Source: a virus
DNA length: 39,688 nucleotides
Direction: 5' to 3' (one strand)
Virus record (IMG/VR): IMGVR_UViG_3300046519_000152
Span: 1-39,688 of that record
Shown here: positions 6,158 through 14,158 of the stretch, piece by piece
How the letters are laid out: each line of letters starts with the position of its first letter
How positions within the stretch are numbered: the stretch's first letter is position 1
Position numbers and translations under genes: made by a program
Notes under the pieces: model-generated
What the model was told of the DNA's origin: nothing
Databases searched by the model: none
Seen by the model: only the letters and a program-made list of their open reading frames with translations

Positions 6158-6484
6158 ATGTCCAACATGCCCGAGAAAAACCCTGATTTCTGGGCGCAAG
6201 TCTGGATCGTCGTCACGACTCCCCTTTGGCAGGGCGCAATCATGTCGGCAACCATCTCGATGCTGCGCGTCCTCTATGAAGGCAAAGAAGCAAACAAGCG
6301 CCGCGTTTTGCTCGAAGCCCTCATGTGCGGCGGGCTGAGCTTGTCGGCCAGTAGCGTGATTGAGTGGATGGCTTGGCCTTCCAGTCTTTCGGTGGGAGCG
6401 GGTGGTGCCATCGGCTTCATTGGCGTGACCGCCATTCGTGAATTGATCATCAGGTTTCTCGGTCGCAAGGCGGATTCAGCATGA
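6158..6484 (+). CDS. Lambda-family holin
   Basis: 108 aa, starting at ATG 6158 after GGGAGGACAG. Three hydrophobic segments are visible: ~20-42 (TPLWQGAIMSATISMLRVLY), ~49-72 (LEALMCGGLSLSASSVIEWM) and ~77-100 (LSVGAGGAIGFIGVTAIREL), with a basic C-terminus, as in the lambda S / Phage_holin_3 family. Holins time lysis by opening lesions in the inner membrane for the endolysin. No dual-start motif as in lambda S is obvious, although Met1 and Met4 (MSNMPEK) could give two products. The spanin genes follow with an ATGA overlap; the endolysin is not here but at 38300. Confidence 0.85.
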   Translation: MSNMPEKNPDFWAQVWIVVTTPLWQGAIMSATISMLRVLYEGKEANKRRVLLEALMCGGLSLSASSVIEWMAWPSSLSVGAGGAIGFIGVTAIRELIIRFLGRKADSA

Positions 6485-6912
6485 ACCTCGAACCTGTTGT
6501 CGCAGTGACCAAATCAGTCTCCACTCTGCGTGCCATTGCGGCTGCCATCGTGATCGCCATTGTCATGGGGCTGCTCATAGCTATCCAGCAGATCCGTGTT
6601 GTGTCGCTCCAAGGCAACCTCACGTTGGAACGTGGCGCCACCGCGACCGCCCTGAGTGCCAACGCCGAGAGCCTGGCTACCATCACCACGCTGCGAGCCG
6701 AGGCCGCACGCAATGAGACTTACCGTCTCGATCTCGATAAGCGGCTGAAAGCCAGCGAGCAAAAAGCCGTACAGGCGAGGAAAGACTTTGAAGACCTCAA
6801 ACGCAAAAGCCCGGCTGTTCGTAAGTGGGCTGATCAGCCTTTGCCTGACGGCCTGCGCGGGAAGCCCGCCAGGTCCGGGAAAGACAACAACGTTAAGGCT
6901 CGAGCCCCCTGA
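6481..6912 (+). CDS. Rz-like i-spanin
   Basis: 143 aa, ATGA overlap with the holin. One N-terminal membrane anchor (~17-37, AIAAAIVIAIVMGLLIAIQQ) is followed by a long periplasmic alpha-helical, coiled-coil domain (TTLRAEAARNETYRLDLDKR and following) and a Pro/basic C-terminus. This is the Rz topology: anchored in the inner membrane, it joins the outer-membrane lipoprotein Rz1 to fuse the membranes at lysis. The last third overlaps an out-of-frame lipoprotein gene, which strongly supports the spanin call. Confidence 0.88.
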   Translation: MNLEPVVAVTKSVSTLRAIAAAIVIAIVMGLLIAIQQIRVVSLQGNLTLERGATATALSANAESLATITTLRAEAARNETYRLDLDKRLKASEQKAVQARKDFEDLKRKSPAVRKWADQPLPDGLRGKPARSGKDNNVKARAP

Positions 6913-7060
6913 GCTGGTCTCATGTGAGCGCATCAGCACCACCGATGACGACCTCGCGCTGAACGGCGACCTTTGGGCGTTGAAGGATCGAGCCGTAAAC
7001 CTACTCGACACCTGCGCCGATCAGGTCGACGCTCAGATCCTCCGAAGCAAAACTAAGTAA
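6788..7060 (+). CDS. Rz1-like o-spanin lipoprotein, nested in Rz
   Basis: A frame shifted relative to Rz begins inside it (TTG 6788 the first plausible start) and runs past its end to 7060, 90 aa. It shows a lipoprotein signal: ARLFVSGLISLCLTAC-AG, with lipobox L-T-A-C and lipidated Cys23, followed by a Pro/Gly-rich linker (AGSPPGPGKT) typical of Rz1. The mature protein is ~67 residues, on the long side for an o-spanin. It forms the periplasmic complex with Rz. The start is uncertain, since only TTG or CTG codons lie in the right place. Confidence 0.85.
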   Translation: MKTSNAKARLFVSGLISLCLTACAGSPPGPGKTTTLRLEPPELVSCERISTTDDDLALNGDLWALKDRAVNLLDTCADQVDAQILRSKTK

Positions 7061-7062
7061 TC

Positions 7063-7136
7063 CGCGCCACCTTTCGTCAGCGACGGTTTCGTGGCGCGCT
7101 CACATATTCCTAGTTCTTGCCGAGCCCCGGCAGTTT
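7063..7136. repeat. Two stem-loops after the spanin genes
   Basis: CGCGCCAC (7063-7070) and GTGGCGCG (7091-7098) form a perfect 8-bp inverted repeat with a 20-base loop. TGCCG (7118-7122) and CGGCA (7128-7132) follow with a 5-base loop and GTTTT behind. Neither has a full U-tract, so weak termination or mRNA protection is possible; no gene lies here. Confidence 0.5.
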
Positions 7137-7149
7137 TCCGAGGTATGAC

Positions 7150-7422
7150 ATGACCAAGCAGCTCGTTAAGCCGCCTGCCAAGAAGCGCGCGCGCTTGAAA
7201 CCCGAGATTCCGGAAGGCCCGTCCGAGGCGTTGGCGCCAGACATGTCGATCTCGCCCGCTGTGGCGTCGGAAGTTGATGGCCTAAATCAGCGCATCATCG
7301 ACGCTGTGAATTACGCGAAGACGACTGGTGTAGCGCAAGGCTTCATCGTTGCGGTGCTTCATGGCGCGGCATTGCGGGAGACCGAGATGATGAACCGGCC
7401 TGTCCCGACCGCTCAAGGCTGA
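7150..7422 (+). CDS. Unrecognised phage protein (90 aa)
   Basis: ATG 7150 (MTKQLVKPPAKKRARLKP) is preferred over an upstream in-frame CTG-like start because it begins a basic, natural N-terminus and is preceded by CGAGG. The first 25 residues are basic and Pro-rich, and the C-terminal half is one or two helices (ASEVDGLNQRIIDAVNYAKT, then TGVAQGFIVAVLHGAALRET). It is the first of six short, closely spaced genes between lysis and packaging functions. Function unknown. Confidence 0.65.
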   Translation: MTKQLVKPPAKKRARLKPEIPEGPSEALAPDMSISPAVASEVDGLNQRIIDAVNYAKTTGVAQGFIVAVLHGAALRETEMMNRPVPTAQG

Positions 7423-7427
7423 CGGGT

Positions 7428-7637
7428 ATGAAGATCATCGTCAGCAAGCTCCTTGGCTCTGCTGAGGTCGAATTTCTGCGTGAGGGTACAGTCGTGCACG
7501 TCGAGCGCTTCAGGGGCAAGACATCGAGCCCCTACGAGCGCCCGATCCGGACCGCCGAAGCGTTCGACGATCACCGATGCCGCTTTGTGACAGTGATGCC
7601 GGATGACTGGAAGTTCGAGTATGAGGTGGTGGCGTGA
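7428..7637 (+). CDS. Unrecognised small protein (69 aa)
   Basis: Begins 5 bases after the previous stop, with AAGG upstream. Beta-rich composition (MKIIVSKLLGSAEVEFLREG, later RFVTVMPDDWKFEYEVVA). It overlaps the next gene as GTGA. Acidic and aromatic, soluble. No family recognised. Confidence 0.6.
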   Translation: MKIIVSKLLGSAEVEFLREGTVVHVERFRGKTSSPYERPIRTAEAFDDHRCRFVTVMPDDWKFEYEVVA

Positions 7638-7843
7638 GACTGAATAAGTTCGGCCGCTTTGCCGATGCTTGGCGCGGGGACGGTTGGTTCGTCTCATGGA
7701 TGATCGGTCGGGGGTTCTTTCTCATTGCCTTTCGACCGATGCATTGGCGGCTTACTTACATTCGCCCACCGGCCAAGCCTTGGGTGCGGCGAGTATATGT
7801 TGGCCCGGTCGAATTCGAGCTGACCAGTATCCCGCCACTATGA
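7634..7843 (+). CDS. Unrecognised small basic protein (69 aa)
   Basis: Starts at GTG 7634, overlapping the previous stop by 4 bases. Rich in Trp, Arg and Phe (DAWRGDGWFVSWMIGRGFFL and RPMHWRLTYIRPP) with one moderately hydrophobic stretch that could associate with membrane. The stop overlaps the next ATG. Coupling to neighbours is the main support. Confidence 0.55.
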   Translation: MRLNKFGRFADAWRGDGWFVSWMIGRGFFLIAFRPMHWRLTYIRPPAKPWVRRVYVGPVEFELTSIPPL

Positions 7844-7968
7844 AGAAGTCCTGGGTAGTCACGGCGCCAGGATACAAACCCTTTCCCATGATCATGCCGG
7901 AAGACCACGACTACGCTGGTGCGCTGGCAGTTGCTCGGTCGATCTGGCCTGGCTGCGAGGTTGATTGA
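7840..7968 (+). CDS. Tiny coupled protein (42 aa)
   Basis: ATG 7840 in an ATGA overlap: MKKSWVVTAPGYKPFPMIMP, then DHDYAGALAVARSIWPGCEV. The C-terminal half looks like a helix followed by a strand, a pattern common in small phage proteins that end with a wwPG-type turn. Stop TGA and the next ATG overlap as TGATG. Function unknown. Confidence 0.55.
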   Translation: MKKSWVVTAPGYKPFPMIMPEDHDYAGALAVARSIWPGCEVD

Positions 7969-8156
7969 TGGCCGCCCAAGTCCACGACATCGCTGATCAG
8001 CGGCCGCATGCAGTGGTAGCTGCTGATGACGCAGTGCACGTCAGCCCGGTAGCTCTGTTCCAGTCGGTCATCGCCGGAGAAAAGCCATCCAGCGTCCTGA
8101 CCGAGCCAGTAGTGCGCCGGATCATTGAAGAGTGGCTGGAGAGGACGCGAGCATGA
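7968..8156 (+). CDS. Unrecognised small protein (62 aa)
   Basis: ATG 7968 overlaps the preceding TGA. The C-terminal half is a helix with EPVVRRIIEEWLERTRA; the N-terminal half is low-complexity Ala/Val/Asp/His. It overlaps the next start (ATGA at 8153-8156). Function unknown. Confidence 0.55.
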   Translation: MAAQVHDIADQRPHAVVAADDAVHVSPVALFQSVIAGEKPSSVLTEPVVRRIIEEWLERTRA

Positions 8157-8398
8157 AGGTCGTTGAGTTAAAACGCGAGGGGTGGCGCGATGCAGCCAAG
8201 ACCTTGCGCAAGATCGCAGATGATCTTGATGCCGGCGTGCATCCTGAATGCACTGTAGGCGCATTGACCATGATTGGTCCGAAGGGACAAGTGACCGTGT
8301 TCGGGCTGGGACCTAAGTGCGACGACCTGCAATGCTTGGGTGCGATGCGCCTGGGTGAACAGAAGGTCATTGATGTGCTGCTCGATATTGATGACTGA
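8153..8398 (+). CDS. Unrecognised small protein (81 aa)
   Basis: ATG 8153 behind GAGAGGACG. The N-terminus is an amphipathic helix (WRDAAKTLRKIADDLDAG) followed by beta-rich segments (GALTMIGPKGQVTVFGLGPK) and an acidic end. This helix-then-strand layout with a central Cys occurs in many small Pseudomonas phage proteins without known role. It ends the chain of coupled genes that began at 7428. Confidence 0.65.
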   Translation: MKVVELKREGWRDAAKTLRKIADDLDAGVHPECTVGALTMIGPKGQVTVFGLGPKCDDLQCLGAMRLGEQKVIDVLLDIDD

Positions 8399-8402
8399 GT
8401 GT

Positions 8403-8421
8403 GCCGCAGGGTTAGTGCGGC
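8403..8421. terminator. Hairpin between convergent genes
   Basis: GCCGCA (8403-8408) pairs with TGCGGC (8416-8421) over a 7-base loop in the 30-bp gap between two convergent genes. No T-run follows on either strand, so this is only a possible terminator. Confidence 0.4.
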
Positions 8422-8428
8422 GCATCTC

Positions 8429-8668
8429 CTATTCTCTTGCAGCCTGCATCTTCTCCGCCACCCCTTGTAGGTAGCCGATCAATTGCTTGACCTGCTCAGG
8501 CGTTGTTGCAATTGGATACTCACCGAGTACCGCTCTCAAAACGTCATGATGGTCGACACGGAACAGTCCCCCATCAACGTAAGTGGCGTACTGGTCAGCT
8601 GGAAGCTTGTACATGGTTGGGATGTCAATTGCGTTGTCTTCGGTATCGACAGTCACGTTGATCTTCAT
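8429..8668 (-). CDS. Leftward small protein (79 aa), possible moron
   Basis: ATG at 8668-8666 is preceded on the minus strand by GAGGTGAGG at ideal spacing. The protein (MKINVTVDTEDNAIDIPTMY, then VDGGLFRVDHHDVLRAVLGE and a helical C-terminus with VKQLIGYLQGVAEKMQ) has a natural composition. It opposes the late transcript, which is typical of lysogen-expressed cargo. No family recognised. It lies next to the metallopeptidase gene, with about 70 bases between the two starts. Confidence 0.75.
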   Translation of the reverse strand: MKINVTVDTEDNAIDIPTMYKLPADQYATYVDGGLFRVDHHDVLRAVLGEYPIATTPEQVKQLIGYLQGVAEKMQAARE

Positions 8669-8739
8669 TGCCTCACCTCACATCGAATGAACCCCACCAA
8701 TACCGGCATCCAGCCACTTATTCAAGCGAAGGCGGGCAT

Positions 8740-9363
8740 GTGGACAGACCTTCACCGCCATCGTCATTGCTGGAACTGTCAGACCTATCTGCCTTCAGCA
8801 TTCGTCTGACACCAGCTCCAGATGTATGGGAGTGGGTACAGGCAAAGATCCTCGCCGACACCGGCGACATCCATAACGAAGATCATGCCCATCTGATTGA
8901 CGCCGATATCGCAGTGATGTGGGCATCGTCCGCATTCAACAAGAAAGGCCGGACAGTTGTTGGTCAGGCCGAGCAAGTCGCTTTCCGTGCAGGAGGGTGG
9001 CAGAAAGCCCGGATGGAGCAACAGATGATCGATTGGTTCGGCCGAGTGCCGACCTACATCATCACCCTGGCTGCCGATTACTGTTCCCAGTGCAGCGACG
9101 CTGACTTCTGCGCGCTGGTTGAGCATGAGCTTTATCACATCGCCCAGGCGCAGGATCAGCACGGTGCGCCCAAGTTCACGCAGGACGGTCTGCCCAAGCT
9201 TGAGATGCGCGGCCACGACGTCGAAGAGTTCGTTGGTGTCGTCCGCCGCTATGGTGCGAGCCCTGACGTTCAGGCTCTGGTCGATGCTGCAAACAAACCT
9301 GCCGAGGTAGGCAAATTGAACATTTCGAGGGCCTGCGGAACCTGTCTGCTCAAGTCGGCTTGA
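8740..9363 (+). CDS. Putative phage metallopeptidase (zincin-like)
   Basis: 207 aa from GTG 8740 (AAGGCGGG upstream). Residues 129-133 give HELYH in the context ALVEHELYHIAQAQ, an HExxH zinc site; the third ligand may be the His or Glu in RGHDVEEF ~40 residues later. Two extra Cys pairs occur, CSQC at ~115 and CGTC near the C-terminus. This corresponds to the putative phage metallopeptidase family found beside terminase genes in proteobacterial phages; its substrate is unknown. The frame is open upstream to TTG 8668, which overlaps the divergent gene's start, so the exact start is uncertain. Confidence 0.8.
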   Translation: MDRPSPPSSLLELSDLSAFSIRLTPAPDVWEWVQAKILADTGDIHNEDHAHLIDADIAVMWASSAFNKKGRTVVGQAEQVAFRAGGWQKARMEQQMIDWFGRVPTYIITLAADYCSQCSDADFCALVEHELYHIAQAQDQHGAPKFTQDGLPKLEMRGHDVEEFVGVVRRYGASPDVQALVDAANKPAEVGKLNISRACGTCLLKSA

Positions 9364-9394
9364 TCCTTGACGCCCCTTGACGGATACCAAATCT

Positions 9395-9871
9395 ATGGCA
9401 GCTCTGAAAGACGAGGTGAAGGCCTTCATTGTTCAGGCGCTCGCCTGCTTTGACTCGCCAAGCCAGGTAGCGCAAGCCGTCAAGGAACAATACGGCGTCG
9501 AGGTCTCCCGCCAGCTGTGTGAGCGATACGACCCCACGAAGTACTCCGGCCGAGACCTTAGCCACAAGTGGAAGACCTACTTCGGTGAGTGCCGCGCGCG
9601 GTTCCGCGAAGAGACTTCGGAAATTTCGATAGCCAATAGAGCGTTCCGGCTGCGCGGTCTAGCTCGCATGGCCGAGAAGGCCGAAAGCATGAAGAACATG
9701 GTGCTGGCTGCTCATCTATTCGAGCAGGCAGCCAAAGAGGTGGGCGACATTTACGTGAATCGCCGCCTCGAACCCGAAAAGCCTCTTGGCTCCCAAGCTG
9801 ATCAGCAACATGCGGTCGCTGAATACAGGCTGGAGCCCGACGAGAATGTCCCGACTACCCCGTACCTTTGA
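9395..9871 (+). CDS. Terminase small subunit (DUF2280-like)
   Basis: 158 aa from ATG 9395. The N-terminal helix-turn-helix (LKDEVKAFIVQALACFDSPS, then VAQAVKEQYGVEVSRQLCER) resembles DUF2280 small terminases; a central helical oligomerisation region follows (SIANRAFRLRGLARMAEKAE) and an extended C-terminal tail. Small terminases recognise the packaging site on phage DNA and recruit the large subunit. The gene overlaps the large-subunit gene by 26 bases. TTG 9377 would add six residues; neither start has a strong Shine-Dalgarno. Any cos/pac site is likely in or just upstream of this gene but cannot be recognised by eye. Confidence 0.85.
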   Translation: MAALKDEVKAFIVQALACFDSPSQVAQAVKEQYGVEVSRQLCERYDPTKYSGRDLSHKWKTYFGECRARFREETSEISIANRAFRLRGLARMAEKAESMKNMVLAAHLFEQAAKEVGDIYVNRRLEPEKPLGSQADQQHAVAEYRLEPDENVPTTPYL

Positions 9872-11171
9872 CGCCCCGGTCAAGCTGACGCCCAAGCAGG
9901 CGAATATTTACTGCTGGGGTTTCCAGCCCGAGGCGCGCTTCCGTGATGCGGTGTGCGGCCGGCGGTTCGGCAAAACGTTTCTCGGTAAAGCGGAGATGCG
10001 CCGTGCTGCGAGGCTGGCAGCAGATTGGGGTGTCAGTGTCGAGGATGAAATCTGGTACGGCGCCCCGACATTCAAGCAGGCCAAGCGCGTGTTCTGGCGT
10101 CGACTCAAGCAGGCGATCCCGGAGGCATGGCGTGATCATCGCCCGAACGAGACTGAATGCTCGATCACATTGAAGTCTGGTCACGTCATGCGCGTGGTCG
10201 GGCTAGACAACTACGACAACCTGCGCGGATCGGGCCTGTTCTTTGTCCTGGTGGACGAATGGGCTGACTGCCCATGGGCGGCATGGGAAGAAGTTCTTCG
10301 TCCGATGCTATCGACGTGTCAGTACACGCTGCCCAGCGGCGAAACCCGCAAAGGTGGTCACGCGCTACGCATTGGCACGCCGAAAGGGTTCAACCATTGC
10401 TATGACACGTATCTTGATGGCCAGCCAGGCGCCGAACCTGATCACAAGAGCTGGCAGTACACCTCCTTGCAAGGCGGCAACGTTCCTGCCGAAGAGCTGG
10501 AAGCGGCTCGTCGCAAGATGGACCCGCGAACGTTCCGGCAAGAGTACGAGGCTGGCTTCGAGAGCTATTCCGGGATTGTCTACTACACGTTCAGCAGGAC
10601 TGAAAGCGCGACCACGGAGCGCATAAAGCCCGGCGAAGCGCTGCATATCGGCATGGACTTCAACGTCATGAAGATGGCTGCGGTGGTCTACGTGGTTCGA
10701 GACGGGCTACCACTTGCCCTTGATGAGTTCCATGGGGTCCGCGACACGCCAGACATGATCGAGAAGATTCAGGCGAGATTCCAAGGGCACAGCATTGCGG
10801 TCTATCCGGATGCCAGTGGGCAGAACACCAGCAGCAAGAATGCCAGCGAATCCGACCTGTCCCTACTGAGGAAGGCAGGATTCACCGTAGTGGTGGATTC
10901 AACAAACCCTGGGGTCAAGGATCGCGTGAACGCATTGAACGCCGTGCTTTTGAACACCTACGGCGAGCGGCGATTGAAGGTCAACACAGATCAGTGTCCT
11001 CAGCTCACGCTGTGCCTGGAGCGTCAGACCTACACCGATAAAGGTGAGCCGGACAAAGATCCGAAGAAAGGTCACGACCACATGAACGACGCGGCTGGCT
11101 ACTTCATTGCCAAGCGCTATCCGATCAAAACTCAAACCGCCGGCGTCCGCCGTATTGGAGGATTGGCCTGA
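9846..11171 (+). CDS. Terminase large subunit
   Basis: 441 aa from ATG 9846. The ATPase half shows a Walker A variant GRRFGKT (38-44) and Walker B FFVLVDE (132-138) followed by the DEWAD segment; a coupling-motif region with SGETRKGGHALRIGTPKGF lies near 180-200. The RNase H-like nuclease half has acidic residues D271 (HIGMDFN), D322 (VYPDASG) and D411/D415 (DHMNDA). It cuts concatemers and drives DNA into the prohead. The stop overlaps the portal ATG. Confidence 0.95.
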   Translation: MSRLPRTFDAPVKLTPKQANIYCWGFQPEARFRDAVCGRRFGKTFLGKAEMRRAARLAADWGVSVEDEIWYGAPTFKQAKRVFWRRLKQAIPEAWRDHRPNETECSITLKSGHVMRVVGLDNYDNLRGSGLFFVLVDEWADCPWAAWEEVLRPMLSTCQYTLPSGETRKGGHALRIGTPKGFNHCYDTYLDGQPGAEPDHKSWQYTSLQGGNVPAEELEAARRKMDPRTFRQEYEAGFESYSGIVYYTFSRTESATTERIKPGEALHIGMDFNVMKMAAVVYVVRDGLPLALDEFHGVRDTPDMIEKIQARFQGHSIAVYPDASGQNTSSKNASESDLSLLRKAGFTVVVDSTNPGVKDRVNALNAVLLNTYGERRLKVNTDQCPQLTLCLERQTYTDKGEPDKDPKKGHDHMNDAAGYFIAKRYPIKTQTAGVRRIGGLA

Positions 11172-12619
11172 TGCCAGTGCAATCAACGAACCCTGAGTAC
11201 GACGACCACCTGGCCGAATGGCAGATGATGGACGACGCGCTCGAAGGCGAGTGCGCGATCACGCGCAACGACAAGTACCTTCCGAAGCCTTCCGGCATGG
11301 CCGAAGCTGAGAAGCTGGACGCTACCGGCAACGCTTACCTCTACACGAACTATCGTGACCGCGCCCAGTACGAGCACTGGGTGCGCGACTCGCTCCGGTC
11401 GATGATGGGTCTGGTGTCTCGGCTTATCCCCGAAATCACGCTGCCGGCCGGGCTGAAGGGGATCGAAGACAACGCCACCGCTGACGGCTTCAGCCTCAAG
11501 CAGTTGTTCATGCGCATGGTTCGTCAGACGATTTCGCACGGCCGTGTGCCGCTGGTTGTGAACGTCGACGATCGTAGCGAGCCGTATTTCTCCACGTACG
11601 CCGCGCGCAACGCGATCAACTGGGACGCCGCTGATCAGGGCGGTCGTCAAGACCTGGTGCTCGCAGTGTTCCGGGAGTTCAGGAAGAAGGGCGGGGATCG
11701 GTACAGCCACGAATGCGATGTAGTGTTCCGCGAGTTCTTCATGCGGGACGATGTTTGCTATACCTCGGTCCGCAATGAGGGTGGCGACGTAGTCGAAGAC
11801 GAACGCCCGCTGGGCACCACCGGCAACGACAATCGATTGATTCGCGGGCTGCCTTACATCCCGGTCATTTACTGCGGCTCCACCGACAACTCTCCGGAAG
11901 TGGATGAGGTTCCGCTGCTTACCATGGCTCGTGCTGCGGTGAAATCTTACCAGCTCAGTGCCGACTACTTCACCGCGCTGCATCAGACCAGTCACCCGCA
12001 ACCCTGGGTGTCCGGCCTAGATGAAAATGTCGAGTTGAGCGTCACCGGGCCATCAGCGGCTTGGGATCTCGGCCCAAATGGCAAGTGTGGTTACCTGGAG
12101 TTTCAGGGGGCTGGCATCGAAGCCGTACGCCAAGCGATGGCCGACCAGAAAGGCGCAGCCCTCGAAGCCGGCGCCAAGGTCATGGATGTTTCGGGTGATG
12201 CCGAGTCAGGCGAAGCCCGTAAGACGCGCCAGAACGATCAGCACGCCACGCTGCACAGCATTGTCATGTCGGTGGCCGAAGCCATCGAGCAGGGTCTGCG
12301 CTATGCGGCAGAGTGGAAGGGCTACAGGCCAGAAGACGTCGTCTTCATGGTCAAGCCTGAATTCATCACGCCGGTCGTGGATGCCCAGGTACTGGCCGAA
12401 CTGCAGAAGGCCGTGATGGCCGGCACCGTTAGCGCCGATACCTATTGGCTCTACCTCACCACCGGCAAGCTGCCAGAACGCGCCTACGACGAAGAGTCCG
12501 ACCTGATCAGCGAAGAGCGCGAGTCGGCTGGCATCAATCTGGATAAAGACGATGGCGACGGCACCAGCAACAAACCGGACAGCGGACAGCCTGCTGCTGG
12601 AGCAATCGACGCGGCATAG
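11171..12619 (+). CDS. Portal protein (DUF4055-like)
   Basis: 482 aa, beginning at the ATG that overlaps the terminase TGA. The sequence fits the DUF4055 portal family: an N-terminal segment DKYLPKPSGM then YLYTNYRDRAQYEHWVRDSL, a middle with RGLPYIPVIYCGSTDNSPEV, and a helical C-terminal region (DAESGEARKTRQNDQHATLH) that usually forms the clip and crown side. Twelve copies form the DNA gate at one vertex and dock terminase and then connectors. The C-terminus overlaps the minor head protein gene by 68 bases. Confidence 0.9.
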   Translation: MPVQSTNPEYDDHLAEWQMMDDALEGECAITRNDKYLPKPSGMAEAEKLDATGNAYLYTNYRDRAQYEHWVRDSLRSMMGLVSRLIPEITLPAGLKGIEDNATADGFSLKQLFMRMVRQTISHGRVPLVVNVDDRSEPYFSTYAARNAINWDAADQGGRQDLVLAVFREFRKKGGDRYSHECDVVFREFFMRDDVCYTSVRNEGGDVVEDERPLGTTGNDNRLIRGLPYIPVIYCGSTDNSPEVDEVPLLTMARAAVKSYQLSADYFTALHQTSHPQPWVSGLDENVELSVTGPSAAWDLGPNGKCGYLEFQGAGIEAVRQAMADQKGAALEAGAKVMDVSGDAESGEARKTRQNDQHATLHSIVMSVAEAIEQGLRYAAEWKGYRPEDVVFMVKPEFITPVVDAQVLAELQKAVMAGTVSADTYWLYLTTGKLPERAYDEESDLISEERESAGINLDKDDGDGTSNKPDSGQPAAGAIDAA

Positions 12620-13652
12620 CGTCATGCTCGAGCGGCTGAAAGCAGGCGAGGTCAAGAAGTTCGAGAAATACCTGCGCCAGATCGACACGGTTGTGCGTGA
12701 TCAGCTAACCCGCAAGGAGCTGACCACCTACGGCCGTGACCGGCTGGAACAGTTCCTCGCCCGCGTCGATGGGAAGCTGCTCGACATCTACAAGGCGTAC
12801 GGCGACGTGGTGCAGGCCGATCTGGTCGACATCGCGATCTACGAATCAACCTTCGAAGCCAGCAGCCTCAATCATGCGTTCACGATCGATGCCGTGGTTC
12901 CGACCAATGCGGTGATCCGCGCTGCTGTCTTCTCGTATCCGCTACAAGTGACCGGGATCGACGGCGGCAAGCTACTCAAGCCATTCCTGAGCGGCTGGAC
13001 GCGCACCGAGACAATGCGGGTGACGAACACGATCAGGCTCGGCTTCGGCCAGGGCCAGACGAATGCTCAGATCATCCAGGCCATTCGCGGAACCGCGGCG
13101 CAGAACTTCACCGATGGCATACTCGCAATCAGCAATCGCAGCGCGGCGTCGGTCGTGCAGACGGCAGTTCAGCATGTGGCAACCACAGCGCGCATGGAAA
13201 CGCTGAAGGCCAACCCTGACGTGGTGAAAGGTTACCGCTGGATCTCGACGCTGGACCGCAAGACCTCGCTGCAATGCAAGGGCCTGGATGGCCGCATGTT
13301 CGAGGTAGGCAAAGGGCCGCTTCCTCCCGCGCACATCAACTGTCGGTCGTCCACCACTCCAGTGACAGCACTCGAAGAGTTCTTCTCGAAGGGCGCCACG
13401 CGAGCTTCAGTCGGCGACAACGGTGGCGGGCAGGTCGATGCCGGCCTCACGTATTACAAATGGCTCGCCACGCAACCAGCGAGCTTTCAGGATGCAGCGC
13501 TCGGGCCGGTTCGCGGCAGGCTGTTCCGCAAAGGCGGGTTAACTCCCGAGAAGTTCGCCACGCTGCAGCTCAACTCCAAGTTCAAGCCGCTGACGCTGGC
13601 CGAGCTAAAAGCGATCGAGCCGGAAATGTTTGTGAGAGCCGGTGTAAACTGA
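12552..13652 (+). CDS. Minor head protein, Mu gpF/SPP1 gp7-like
   Basis: 366 aa. The start at ATG 12552 inside the portal gene is chosen because homologues keep the N-terminal helix HSVMLERLKAGEVKKFEKYL together with the ~17 residues before it; ATG 12624 is an alternative. The C-terminal half has the Phage_Mu_F signature: RTETMRVTNTIRLGFGQGQT, KGYRWISTLDRKTSLQCKGL and the conserved PPAHINCRSSTTPV near 283-296. Such proteins bind the portal and enter the prohead at initiation. The extension after the domain carries a Gly-rich linker (VGDNGGGQ). Confidence 0.9.
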   Translation: MATAPATNRTADSLLLEQSTRHSVMLERLKAGEVKKFEKYLRQIDTVVRDQLTRKELTTYGRDRLEQFLARVDGKLLDIYKAYGDVVQADLVDIAIYESTFEASSLNHAFTIDAVVPTNAVIRAAVFSYPLQVTGIDGGKLLKPFLSGWTRTETMRVTNTIRLGFGQGQTNAQIIQAIRGTAAQNFTDGILAISNRSAASVVQTAVQHVATTARMETLKANPDVVKGYRWISTLDRKTSLQCKGLDGRMFEVGKGPLPPAHINCRSSTTPVTALEEFFSKGATRASVGDNGGGQVDAGLTYYKWLATQPASFQDAALGPVRGRLFRKGGLTPEKFATLQLNSKFKPLTLAELKAIEPEMFVRAGVN

Positions 13653-13675
13653 GCGCCCATCACCCAGGGCCGACC

Positions 13676-14158
13676 ATGATCATCGTTGAGCACGGCGAAG
13701 GTAACGAGAGCGCCGCGAACAGCTACGCCGATCTTGAGTCGCTGCTGTTCCATGGGAGCTATTACCGGTATCCGATACCTGGCAGCACGTCAGAGCAGGT
13801 CGAATACTTGTTGCGGGCATGCATTGCCATGGATCGCATGCAGTGGAAAGGCCGGCCGACTTCGCAGCTTCAGCCGCTGGCTTGGCCCCGCACCGATATT
13901 GTTATGCTCGGCGAATACCTCAGCAAAACGATGGTTCCTTACGGCATTCGGCATGGGCAGGTCATGCTCGCCATCGAGATGTACGCCGCCGATCAAGGCA
14001 TAACGCTTGTGCTGCCGACTCACGGCTACGAAGGTGACAAGGTCGTGCCGCTGATGCGCAGCACGGTCAAGGTCAGGCTGGATCCTCCGCTATGGACGCC
14101 GAGCCGGACGCAATTCGCGGATTACCTGGTGATGCGCGGATTGACTGTTGTTCGGTAG
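13676..14158 (+). CDS. Head-tail connector, DnaT-like fold family
   Basis: 160 aa from ATG 13676 (MIIVEHGEGNESAANSYADL). The pattern of an N-terminal VE-G-G---ANSY, then AMDRMQWKGRPTSQLQPLAWPR, then IPxxV-like helix (YGIRHGQVMLAIEMYAAD) is that of the connector proteins often annotated as putative DnaT-like ssDNA-binding protein. In this place it almost certainly joins portal and neck rather than acting in replication. The C-terminus VKVRLDPPLWTPSRTQFADY is also typical. A longer in-frame extension upstream is an overlap artefact with the minor head gene. Confidence 0.8.
   Translation: MIIVEHGEGNESAANSYADLESLLFHGSYYRYPIPGSTSEQVEYLLRACIAMDRMQWKGRPTSQLQPLAWPRTDIVMLGEYLSKTMVPYGIRHGQVMLAIEMYAADQGITLVLPTHGYEGDKVVPLMRSTVKVRLDPPLWTPSRTQFADYLVMRGLTVVR

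Noticed and set aside
11183-12001. 272-aa leftward frame inside the portal gene
   Set aside because: Antisense shadow of a well-supported portal frame.
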